64,000 nt of DNA from contig NZ_FNOJ01000003.1 in the NCBI RefSeq assembly GCF_900107035.1, positions 124,001-188,000 of the forward strand, in the 5' to 3' direction. The translations under genes were made by a program, and so were the position numbers. Origin of the DNA: Alicyclobacillus hesperidum. Its GTDB lineage: Bacteria > Bacillota > Bacilli > Alicyclobacillales > Alicyclobacillaceae. Shown in pieces: positions 30,134 through 37,930 of the stretch. Positions within the stretch are counted from its first letter, which is position 1, and each line of letters begins with the position of its first letter. The notes beneath the pieces were generated by a model. The model saw only the letters and a list, made by a program, of their open reading frames with translations. It did no database searches and was not told the DNA's origin.

Positions 30134-30745
30134 ATGACAGACACAGCCAAAACGCTGATCCTTGCGTCCGGATCCCCCCGTCGCCGTCAATTGCTCGCGA
30201 TGCTTGGCATTCCCTTCGAAGTGGTAACAAGTCATGTCGACGAAACCATTGTACCGGGAACAGCGCCACCGGATGCGGTGAAACAATTGGCCCGGCGCAA
30301 GGCGGACGCCGTATGGGCACGCAGACAGACCCCCGAGGAAATCATCATCGCGGCAGACACCGTGGTTGTCGTAGACGGTCGCATCGTGGGCAAGCCGTCG
30401 TCCGAACAGGAAGCCTTGCAGACGCTTCTTTCTCTTGCCGGCAAGGCGCACGACGTATACACGGGCATCTGTGTGCGTTCAAATGAACACTGTCTCGTCG
30501 ATTTTGCACATACCACCGTCACCCTGCGAGCGCACGACGAAAACTGGATTAGGTGGTACGTTGCAACGGGAGAGCCTTTAGATAAGGCTGGATCATACGC
30601 CATTCAAGGATACGGCAGCCTGTTGGTACAAGCGATCACGGGTGACTATTATAACGTGGTGGGGTTGCCCTTAGGGCTACTCGACGAACTCATGGCGAAT
30701 ATGGGCTGTCCGCTTCGCTCCTTTATGTCTGAGCCGCGAGGGTAG
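30134..30745 (+). CDS. maf: Maf-family nucleotide pyrophosphatase
   Basis: A 203-residue Maf/YhdE-type nucleoside triphosphate pyrophosphatase, thought to remove dTTP/UTP or modified nucleotides and linked to septum control. Motifs are LILASGSPRRRQLL, AADTVVVVDGRIVGKP, and AGSYAIQGYGSLLV. ATG 30134 has ACGGAGG 9 bases upstream; the 22 extra in-frame codons carry no family similarity. The usual mreBCD/radC neighbours are absent. Confidence 0.93.
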   Translation: MTDTAKTLILASGSPRRRQLLAMLGIPFEVVTSHVDETIVPGTAPPDAVKQLARRKADAVWARRQTPEEIIIAADTVVVVDGRIVGKPSSEQEALQTLLSLAGKAHDVYTGICVRSNEHCLVDFAHTTVTLRAHDENWIRWYVATGEPLDKAGSYAIQGYGSLLVQAITGDYYNVVGLPLGLLDELMANMGCPLRSFMSEPRG

Positions 30746-30770
30746 GCCTTGGGTCAACGGTTATGCGTAT

Positions 30771-31865
30771 CTATCGCACACGCGCGACAACGCCGTTATG
30801 CGTTTTGATATAGCCGTGACGAAGGATATTGAATCCGTTTTCATGAATGTACAGGCCCATCTGCTGGATGGACATAAGTTCGCGATACGTATAATTCATG
30901 GCCTCTGCCATGACGTGATAAAAAAGTCGAGTCTTCCAACTGTGACGCGGCGTCGTGAGAATAGCGTAACCATTAGGTTTTAGAAATTTGCGGTGCCATT
31001 CAAGGCATTCCGGTTTGTACTCGTCTGGGAAGTGCTCAAGCAAGCCCACGCTGATAACGATGTCAAACTCATGGCCAAACGACAATTGGCGGATGTCCGA
31101 CACGAGATAAGTCAGGTTCATATCGCCTTTGTACCACGCGCGCGGGCTTCCGGTTTGTGGATGAGTTCCAAGGAACGGATAATCCTCTGGAAACTCACCA
31201 AAGCGATGCGTTTGACAAAATCCATCGTAGTCGACGAGCACGGCTTCACCGCCGGGATACATGGCAGATAGCTGCATAGCCTCATAACCTTCAGCAGCGC
31301 CTAAAAACAAAATTCGCGGCTTACTCACGTCCAGTCCTCGAAATAGTGCACGCTTGCCGCGTGGGTCCCAAATGGTATCCGTGAGGCGATGGGCCGTATT
31401 CCACAATGCAACCTGTTGCAGCTCACGCCAAAGCCTTCCTATCTCTGTTCCGCGAAAACCCAAGATTGCGCGGGCAAATTGACCCATCATGCGCCTTTGT
31501 TCATACGGGACATCCTTGACAAACCACTCGTGAAAAGACCGGTTAAACATCTCCCAAGATGTTTGAATCGGCATCCGGTCCCCATTCTGCTCCTCCCATA
31601 CCCGTTTCCCACTTGCGTAATTCTCTACGCGAAAGGGGCGCCCGACATCCTTCCATCTGACCACTGACCAATCGCGAATGGGATTCTCGACAATAAATCT
31701 ATCCAATTTGGATATGTCGGGTGAACGCAAATCGTAACGAAACGATGGACCCAGCAGCGTCTGGCCTAGATCGATCGGTGGCATGGCACCATCCTTGTGC
31801 ATCACTTGCCCGGCCCTAGATTCCGGTTCTCCCTCTGATCCACTCCTTGTCATCCTTGTGCTCAT
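30771..31865 (-). CDS. Class I SAM-dependent methyltransferase with long N-terminal domain
   Basis: A 364-residue protein. The C-terminal half (about 170-364) is a Rossmann methyltransferase: RILFLGAAEGYEAMQL as the SAM-binding loop, VLVDYDG as the acidic strand-2 end, FDIVISVGLLEHF as motif IV, and KPNGYAILTTPRHSW. The first 170 residues are Trp/Arg-rich and unrecognised; they may bind the substrate. It converges on maf with 25 bases between them. The substrate is unknown. The start has AAGGGGCTGAG upstream. Confidence 0.8.
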   Translation of the reverse strand: MSTRMTRSGSEGEPESRAGQVMHKDGAMPPIDLGQTLLGPSFRYDLRSPDISKLDRFIVENPIRDWSVVRWKDVGRPFRVENYASGKRVWEEQNGDRMPIQTSWEMFNRSFHEWFVKDVPYEQRRMMGQFARAILGFRGTEIGRLWRELQQVALWNTAHRLTDTIWDPRGKRALFRGLDVSKPRILFLGAAEGYEAMQLSAMYPGGEAVLVDYDGFCQTHRFGEFPEDYPFLGTHPQTGSPRAWYKGDMNLTYLVSDIRQLSFGHEFDIVISVGLLEHFPDEYKPECLEWHRKFLKPNGYAILTTPRHSWKTRLFYHVMAEAMNYTYRELMSIQQMGLYIHENGFNILRHGYIKTHNGVVARVR

Positions 31866-31941
31866 GTGAACTCAGCCCCTTGTTCATACATGCTTGACAA
31901 GACAAAGGTATGCGCAAAGTTCTATCATCGCCATTGAGATA

Positions 31942-31972
31942 TGAAAACGCAGACGGAATTATCCCCGTCTGC
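31942..31972 (-). terminator. Terminator overlapping the end of the PLP enzyme gene
   Basis: GCAGACGG (31949-31956) and CCGTCTGC (31965-31972) form a stem that includes the stop codon of the minus-strand gene, followed by GTTTTCAT on that strand. Confidence 0.75.
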
Positions 31973-33131
31973 CGCGTGCGAATACTTGTTCTGTTGCCCA
32001 CTCAAGCGCACCAGACAAATCATCAATCAGATCGCCGATGTGCTCAATACCCACGGATAGCCGCAACAGTTTGTCTGTAACGCCCACCGCGTTGCGGATG
32101 TCTTCCGGTATATCCGCATGCGTCTGCCGCGCTGGGTACGTCATGAGCGATTCTACACCGCCTAAACTTTCTGCAAATGTAATGACCTTCAGATGTTCTA
32201 AGACATACGGAACCATGCGGGCATCGATCACCTCAAATGAAACCATCCCGCCAAAGCCGCTTGCCTGCTTTGCACAGATGGCCTTGCCTGGATGATGATC
32301 GAGTCCCGGAAAATATACTTTGGCGACGTCATCGCGTGCGTCCAGCCAGGCCGCGATGGCGTTTGCATTCATGGCGGATCGCTCCATACGCAGTGCCAAG
32401 GTCTTCATGCCGCGTAGAAGAAGCCAAGAATCATGTGGGGAGAGTACCGCTCCAATCGAATTTTGAATGAAATAAAGCCGCTCTGCGACGTCTTCCGACT
32501 TGGCCACGACAAGCCCCGCCAAAACGTCGTTATGTCCCCCCAGAAACTTGGTCGCCGAATGGACCACGATGTCCGCACCCCATTCAATCGGCCGTTGAAA
32601 GTATGGCGACATGAATGTGTTATCTACCATGCACAGCCAACCCCGGGCCTTTGCCAAGTTGCTACAGGCCGCAAGATCCGTGATTTGCATCGTCGGATTC
32701 GTCGGCGTCTCAATGAATATCGCTTTCGTATTCGGTGTTGCCGCCGCTTCGACGGCAGCAATGTCACCTGTGTGCACGTAACTCGCCACAATGCCAAGAG
32801 GCTTGAGAATTTTCTCGAGCACCCGATACGTGCCGCCGTACAAATCGCTTGAGACGATGACGTGATCAGACGGTGAGAGCAGTGAAAACACGGCATGAAC
32901 AGCCGCCATCCCAGAGGCAAAGGCGAACCCTCGAACACCGCCTTCGAGTTCGGCAATCGCATCCTCAACGATTTTGCGCGTTGGGTTTAGCGTGCGTGTA
33001 TAGTCGAAACCAGTGCTTTGACCGAGCGCCGGATGCGCATAAGTCGTCGATTGATGAATGGGTGGCGAAATCGCCCCTGTAACCGGATCCTTGCGATTGC
33101 CGATTTGCGCAAGCTTTGATTCAATCTTCAA
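31959..33131 (-). CDS. Cys/Met-metabolism PLP enzyme (cystathionine synthase/lyase type)
   Basis: A 390-residue trans-sulfuration family enzyme (cystathionine gamma-synthase, gamma-lyase or O-acetylhomoserine-using). PLP motifs are FASGMAAVHAVFSLL, the Asp of WLCMVDNTFMSPYFQRP, and the Schiff-base Lys in HSATKFLGGHNDVLAG. The TTG at 33131 follows AAGGGAG at 10 bases and gives the usual N-terminus. The frame is open 50 codons further up but without ribosome site or similarity. Which reaction it runs cannot be told, as no partner genes are nearby. Confidence 0.88.
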   Translation of the reverse strand: MKIESKLAQIGNRKDPVTGAISPPIHQSTTYAHPALGQSTGFDYTRTLNPTRKIVEDAIAELEGGVRGFAFASGMAAVHAVFSLLSPSDHVIVSSDLYGGTYRVLEKILKPLGIVASYVHTGDIAAVEAAATPNTKAIFIETPTNPTMQITDLAACSNLAKARGWLCMVDNTFMSPYFQRPIEWGADIVVHSATKFLGGHNDVLAGLVVAKSEDVAERLYFIQNSIGAVLSPHDSWLLLRGMKTLALRMERSAMNANAIAAWLDARDDVAKVYFPGLDHHPGKAICAKQASGFGGMVSFEVIDARMVPYVLEHLKVITFAESLGGVESLMTYPARQTHADIPEDIRNAVGVTDKLLRLSVGIEHIGDLIDDLSGALEWATEQVFARGRRG

Positions 33132-33283
33132 TATAGAAACACTCCCTTCTCGCCCAACGAGAACAAACGATAGACAAAATGTACAGAGTGCACGGACCGA
33201 CGTCAAGGAAGCCTTGCAATGCGTGCCGGTGTCCATCAACCCGCAACATGTTTCAAACTTCCTTAAAGGGGATCGAATCATTC

Positions 33284-34234
33284 GTGAAAGTTTGGACCTT
33301 ACCTGTACTCGCCTGCGGCCTCGTCGCCATCTCCCTCTCTGCCATCTTCATCGAATGGTCGAACGCACCAGCGAGTATCATTGGCATGTATCGCCTGCTC
33401 ATGGCCACGGCACTCATCCTCCCACTTGCCTGGCGCGAGCGCTCACAGCTCGCCCACATCTCGAGGAAGGACGCGGCGTGGCTTGGCGTCAGCGGCATTT
33501 GCCTCGGGCTGCATTTTTTATTCTGGATCCAATCGCTCAAGGAGACTAGTGTCGCATCCTCGCTTATCATTCTGGCTCTTGAGCCACTGTTTGTCATGGT
33601 CGGCGAATGGTTGTTCCTGCGTTCAAGAGTCAAAGGAGCCGACGTGTTAGCGATGGCAATTGCCATTATCGGGGCCGGCCTCGTCGCCTTCGCGGACGCT
33701 GGACATCAAGGCGATAGCCTTGCCGGTGACGGACTATCCTTACTTGGCACCATGGCCGTGTCAGGGTATGTACTCGTCGGCGGGCGGGTGCGGCAAACGC
33801 TGACGCCTTGGCTGTATAACGCCATCGTCTTCGCGATTGCAGGTGGCGTCCTGGCTTTGTTCAACATGACGACAAGCATTCCTTTTGCGCCCTACACACT
33901 CCACAACTGGCTTATGTTTGCGCTATTAGCATGTGTTTCAACCGTACTTGGGCACGGGCTTTTCAACCTTCTACTCAACCGAGTGCAGCCAACAACCATT
34001 GCCATGACCGTCGTCGGCGAACCTATTGTGGCTACGCTGCTCGCCGCCTGTCTTCTTGGTCAACCTATCACACGCAGCACAGGCCTTGGCGGCGCCATTT
34101 GCCTTCTAGGAGTCGCCTGGCACCTGTGGCGATCAGCGCGCAAATCCGACAATCATACAGATCCATCCGGCCAGAAAGCAGAGCCCGCCAATCGGCGTGA
34201 TCGCCCCCAAAGCCTTGACACCGCTGATACTTAA
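33284..34234 (+). CDS. EamA-family (DMT) transporter with C-terminal extension
   Basis: About 316 residues, ten membrane helices in two EamA repeats. GTG 33284 begins just before the first helix and has AAAGGGGA about 11 bases upstream; ATG 33248 would add 12 residues without a ribosome site. After the last helix there is a hydrophilic tail of about 35 residues, encoded opposite the 3' end of the convergent DUF423 gene. The substrate is unknown. Confidence 0.82.
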   Translation: MKVWTLPVLACGLVAISLSAIFIEWSNAPASIIGMYRLLMATALILPLAWRERSQLAHISRKDAAWLGVSGICLGLHFLFWIQSLKETSVASSLIILALEPLFVMVGEWLFLRSRVKGADVLAMAIAIIGAGLVAFADAGHQGDSLAGDGLSLLGTMAVSGYVLVGGRVRQTLTPWLYNAIVFAIAGGVLALFNMTTSIPFAPYTLHNWLMFALLACVSTVLGHGLFNLLLNRVQPTTIAMTVVGEPIVATLLAACLLGQPITRSTGLGGAICLLGVAWHLWRSARKSDNHTDPSGQKAEPANRRDRPQSLDTADT

Positions 34235-34495
34235 AACATACAGACTGCCAGAAAAGAGGACGATGCCGACGGAGAACAGCCAGCCGGCCCAATGCATGGC
34301 CCGCCCGCCGATGCCAAGGTGCAAAAGAATGCCCACGGCCAGCAAAGCCAATGCATGATACATCTGATACTGATCTCCCGTGTGATAAACATTCAACATG
34401 TCCGCGGACATCCGATCCGCCATCACATGCGCCCCAAAAGCCCCAATCGCGACAGACAGAAACGCAAACACAGCTCCTGCAATTGCAAAACCCAA
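34133..34495 (-). CDS. DUF423 membrane protein (YwdK-like)
   Basis: About 120 residues with four hydrophobic segments and the DUF423 hallmarks GAFGAHVM, YHTGDQYQMYHALALL and TPIGGLCFLAGW. Function is unknown. The TTG at 34495 is 8 bases after AAGGAGG, and that ribosome site overlaps the amidase stop (TAAGGAGG), so the two genes are likely coupled. Its last 102 bases overlap the convergent transporter gene. Confidence 0.85.
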   Translation of the reverse strand: MGFAIAGAVFAFLSVAIGAFGAHVMADRMSADMLNVYHTGDQYQMYHALALLAVGILLHLGIGGRAMHWAGWLFSVGIVLFSGSLYVLSISGVKALGAITPIGGLCFLAGWICMIVGFAR

Positions 34496-34508
34496 AATCA
34501 ACGCCTCC

Positions 34509-35948
34509 TTACTCCGCAAGCACAGGTGGTCGACGATGGCCTGTCGCCTGCTCGTAATCGTACGCGAGTTGTAATAGTTTCCATTCCGAGAATGCTCCTG
34601 AGGTCAACGTGAGGCCGACGGGTTTTCCGCCGCTCGTATAACCCGCTGGCACTGTGATGGACGGATACCCTGCTTTCGCCGCAATAGCAGCACCAAGGTT
34701 ATTGGCAAACGCAAGCGCATCGAGGCGATGTTCGTTCAAGGCCTTGTCGATACCATTTGTGCGTGCCTCATGCAAATCCGCCAGCCGCGCTCGAATATAC
34801 GAACCGCTAGCGAGCTTGTCGCCGGCGCGCGCGGCGGCCATTTCAAAGATGGCTTGGCCATACCGCAGCGCCTTGTCCGCGTTACGGGCGTTAAAAGCCA
34901 TCACATCGGCCAACGAATGCACCGCTAGCCACGGTTCGACAGAAGCTAAGTAGGCGTTAAGAGCCACCGGAAATTCCTCGATGAGCACGTCGATTCCGCC
35001 TGTAAACGAGGTCGGTAGTGTGCATTCGACAAGGACGGCTCCCAGGCTTTCGAGATCGGCCAAGGCCTTGCGATAGACGATCCGCTCCTCGTCCTCTAAC
35101 TCGTTGTCGTAGTCGCGTGGCACGCCAATACGCGTGCCGCGGAGCCCACCCTGGCTGAGACTTGACCACATAGCCAAAGAGGGTACCTGTACACCGTGTG
35201 TCGAAACATCCTTCGGGTCAGGCCCGGCCATGACAGCGAGCAACAGCGCCGCATCCGCGACGCTGCGCGTCATCGGTCCAGCCGTGTCCTGACTCATCGC
35301 GATAGGGATGATCCCATGGCGGCTAACCAATCCGACGGTCGGCTTGACACCGACGAGGCTGTTACTGCTTGCCGGACTGAGAATGGAACCGCTGGTCTCC
35401 GTACCAATGGCTGCAGGAGCAAACCCCGCTGCAACGCCGGCGCCTGATCCCGCGCTCGAACCACCGACATCAAACACGCCTGGTCCGTACGGATTTTTCG
35501 TCTGACCCCCGCGCGAAGAGTATCCATTTGGCATCCGGTCACTCAGGAAATTCGCCCATTCTGTCAAATTTGCCTTGCCGATGATGATGGCACCCTGCTC
35601 ACGAAGCCTGCGCACAACCGTCGCATCCTCTTTGGCGTGGTGCCCCGCGAGCGCGATGGAACCTGCTGTGGTTTGCATGGTGTCCGCCGTGTCAAGATTG
35701 TCCTTGACGAGAATTGGAATGCCATGGAGCGGGCCACGCCAATACCCCTTGGCAGCCTCGCGATCGAGCGCCTCGGCCACAAGTAACGCCTCTGCATTCA
35801 CCTCGATCACGGCATGAATGCCCTGTCCAGCAACATTATGCGCGGCGATTTGCTCGAGATGCGCGGCGACCGTTTCCACCGCCGATATAGCTCGAGACCG
35901 CAACTTACTTGAAAGTTCCACAATGGTCCATGTCAATGCGTGTTCCAT
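34509..35948 (-). CDS. Amidase-signature family amidase
   Basis: A 479-residue amidase-signature enzyme hydrolysing an unidentified amide. The Ser-cisSer-Lys triad is visible: the Lys in PILVKDNLDT, and Ser residues in the Gly/Ser-rich GGSSAGSGAGVAAG and in GTETSGSILSPAS. ATG 35948 is 7 bases after GGAGGG. There is no gatC/gatB nearby and the sequence diverges from GatA, so it is not a tRNA amidotransferase. DUF423 follows in the same unit. Confidence 0.9.
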   Translation of the reverse strand: MEHALTWTIVELSSKLRSRAISAVETVAAHLEQIAAHNVAGQGIHAVIEVNAEALLVAEALDREAAKGYWRGPLHGIPILVKDNLDTADTMQTTAGSIALAGHHAKEDATVVRRLREQGAIIIGKANLTEWANFLSDRMPNGYSSRGGQTKNPYGPGVFDVGGSSAGSGAGVAAGFAPAAIGTETSGSILSPASSNSLVGVKPTVGLVSRHGIIPIAMSQDTAGPMTRSVADAALLLAVMAGPDPKDVSTHGVQVPSLAMWSSLSQGGLRGTRIGVPRDYDNELEDEERIVYRKALADLESLGAVLVECTLPTSFTGGIDVLIEEFPVALNAYLASVEPWLAVHSLADVMAFNARNADKALRYGQAIFEMAAARAGDKLASGSYIRARLADLHEARTNGIDKALNEHRLDALAFANNLGAAIAAKAGYPSITVPAGYTSGGKPVGLTLTSGAFSEWKLLQLAYDYEQATGHRRPPVLAE

Positions 35949-36034
35949 AGATAACCCTCCATCTGGGTCAGCCGTGCCGAGGCATGGCAATCAGCGCTTC
36001 TGTGGGTTATTGTGCCACAACACCACCGTGCAAA

Positions 36035-36076
36035 AAAACTGGCCGCCCCATCTAGACGGATGGAACGGCCAGTTTT
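36035..36076. terminator. Bidirectional terminator downstream of the repeat-protein gene
   Basis: AAAACTGGCCG (36035-36045) pairs with CGGCCAGTTTT (36066-36076), and the minus strand continues into a run of seven T. Confidence 0.88.
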
Positions 36077-36115
36077 CACACTCTTGTAACTTCGATTCGC
36101 GGTCATTCGCAACAA

Positions 36116-36790
36116 TTATTGATAGTATCCGAGATCCTGCGCAATGTGTTGACGGACGACTTGCGGGTTCGTCCCGAATTGGCTAAAAGTGCCGACAGCC
36201 CCTTGTGCCGACGGATAGTTAGCACCGTGGAATGCGCCTGCTTGCTGGCTGGTCATCGCACCAACCTGGTTATGCAAATCCTGTTGGATGTGCTGTTGAA
36301 CCATCTGTGGGTTCGAACCAAATTGGCCAAGCGTGCTGTGTGAAGCCGGATGCTGAGCATAGCCGTAACCAAACGTCTGGCTATGAATTTGTGCCGGGAC
36401 ACTTTGCATCACTTGATGCGTCACACCCGCATTTTGTGCCTGATTCATCGCAGCATAGCCGTATCCATGCAGATCTTGCTGGATGTGCTGGCGCACCATT
36501 TGCGGGTTGCTACCAAATTGGCTGAGCGTGCTGCCCGTTGGTACTTGTGGACCAGCATATCCGTAGGATGGTTGTGCGTATCCAAGATCCTGTGCAATAT
36601 GTTGTTGGACAATTTGCGGATTCGTCGCACCCGCGTGCATCGGTGACGACGCGTACGAATACCCAGGATACAAATCTTGCTGGATATGGCTTTGCACTTC
36701 TTGCGGATGGGTGCCAAATTGGCGCAGTGTGTTGAACCCTTGCCCCATAACGTTACTCTGGCCTGCGCCAAACGGTTGGTTCATGTGCAT
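36116..36790 (-). CDS. QFGxNPQ-repeat protein, Gln/Tyr-rich, unknown function
   Basis: A 224-residue protein with no recognised family. It contains five copies of a unit of up to 19 residues with consensus (L/F)xQFGxNPQxVxQHIxQDL, at about residues 22-40, 56-69 (short), 89-107, 154-172 and 202-220. Linkers are rich in Gly, Tyr, Gln, Ala and His (GYGYA, PSYGYAG). No signal peptide, cysteine or membrane segment. ATG 36790 is 12 bases after AGAGGGAG; a TTG at 36802 abuts that site. Flanked by its own terminator and by the trxB terminator, so transcribed alone. The composition suggests a self-assembling or spore-coat protein, which is inference. Confidence 0.8.
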   Translation of the reverse strand: MHMNQPFGAGQSNVMGQGFNTLRQFGTHPQEVQSHIQQDLYPGYSYASSPMHAGATNPQIVQQHIAQDLGYAQPSYGYAGPQVPTGSTLSQFGSNPQMVRQHIQQDLHGYGYAAMNQAQNAGVTHQVMQSVPAQIHSQTFGYGYAQHPASHSTLGQFGSNPQMVQQHIQQDLHNQVGAMTSQQAGAFHGANYPSAQGAVGTFSQFGTNPQVVRQHIAQDLGYYQ

Positions 36791-36886
36791 GCCAAACGTC
36801 AACTCCCTCTTTGGTTAATGGGTGCTTCGGGTAAAGTATGCGCGAGCGCCAAGGTGGCCATGCAGGCGTCAAAAAGAAGCAACGGC

Positions 36887-36910
36887 AAAAGGCTCGCTGC
36901 GAAGCGAGCC
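36887..36910 (-). terminator. Terminator of trxB
   Basis: GGCTCGC (36891-36897) and GCGAGCC (36904-36910) with a short loop, followed on the minus strand by TTTTGCC. Confidence 0.8.
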
Positions 36911-36939
36911 CCTCGCTGAAGTATAAGCATGCCGTAGGT

Positions 36940-37899
36940 TTAAGCGTTCAGTGTGACCGACCAATCTTCCACAGCATGTCCCTCTAAAAACTTTTCCGCA
37001 TCCATCGCCGCTTTACAGCCCGAACCAGCCGCTGTAATCGCCTGCCGATAACGCGAATCCATCACATCGCCACACGCAAACACTCCAGCCACAGACGTCT
37101 CGGAGGTATTGCCCTTCGTGACAATATAGCCAACCGAATCCAATTCCAGCTGACCACCGAGAAACTCGGTATTCGGCCGATGTCCAATAGCGACAAACAC
37201 GCCGTCAGCTTCGATTTGTTTGCGCTCGCCCGTCTCGTTGTCGACGACCTGCAAACCCGTTACTTTACTGCCGTCCGAGAGGACCTTTTCCGACGTTGCA
37301 TTCATGACAAAACGAATTTTTTCGTTCGCTCGGGCGCGATCTTGCATGACCTTCGACGCCCGAAGTTCGTTGCGCCTGTGCACAATCGTGACTTCCGAAG
37401 CGAATTTCGTCAGAAACGTGGCCTCTTCCATCGCCGAATCGCCGCCGCCCACGACGATCACGCGTTTATTGCGGAAAAAGAACCCATCACACGTCGCGCA
37501 AGTCGAAACACCGCGGCCAATCAACTCACTTTCGCCTTCGATGCCCAACATTTTTGCAGAAGCGCCCGTAGCGATAATCAGCGCATCAGCCGTATAGACG
37601 CGATCCTTGTCAACCGTGATGGTGAAAGGCCGCTTTGACAAATCGACGGAAGTCGCCTTACCGCGGGCAAATACCGCACCAAACTTCTCCGCCTGTTTCT
37701 TCATCGACTCCATCAACTCAGGACCCATAACGCCATCCACGAATCCTGGGAAGTTTTCCACTTCTGTCGTGAGCGTCAGTTGCCCACCCGGCTCCTCGCC
37801 TTCAAACACGAGCGGTTCCAAGTTCGCTCTTGCGGTATAAATGGCCGCAGTATAACCAGCTGGGCCTGTACCCAGAATGATCAGCTTTCGATGTTCCAT
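36940..37899 (-). CDS. trxB: Thioredoxin reductase
   Basis: TrxB, 319 residues, a low-molecular-weight NADPH- and FAD-dependent reductase. FAD motif GTGPAGYTAAIY, redox-active CATCDG near residue 135, NADPH motif VVGGGDSAMEEA, and C-terminal VFACGDVMDSRYRQAITAAGSG. An acyl-CoA synthetase-like gene and then a thioredoxin-like gene lie just upstream on the same strand. Confidence 0.96.
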   Translation of the reverse strand: MEHRKLIILGTGPAGYTAAIYTARANLEPLVFEGEEPGGQLTLTTEVENFPGFVDGVMGPELMESMKKQAEKFGAVFARGKATSVDLSKRPFTITVDKDRVYTADALIIATGASAKMLGIEGESELIGRGVSTCATCDGFFFRNKRVIVVGGGDSAMEEATFLTKFASEVTIVHRRNELRASKVMQDRARANEKIRFVMNATSEKVLSDGSKVTGLQVVDNETGERKQIEADGVFVAIGHRPNTEFLGGQLELDSVGYIVTKGNTSETSVAGVFACGDVMDSRYRQAITAAGSGCKAAMDAEKFLEGHAVEDWSVTLNA

Positions 37900-37930
37900 A
37901 TAGCCACCCCTCCACTTCTGTCATCCTATG

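Noticed and set aside
29677-30486. 269-codon plus-strand frame
   Set aside because: It overlaps the flavoprotein gene, the small 64-residue gene and maf, and its sequence is Arg/His-rich shadow translation.
36119-36735. Several plus-strand frames opposite the repeat-protein gene
   Set aside because: They are antisense reflections of the repeats and have no ribosome sites.
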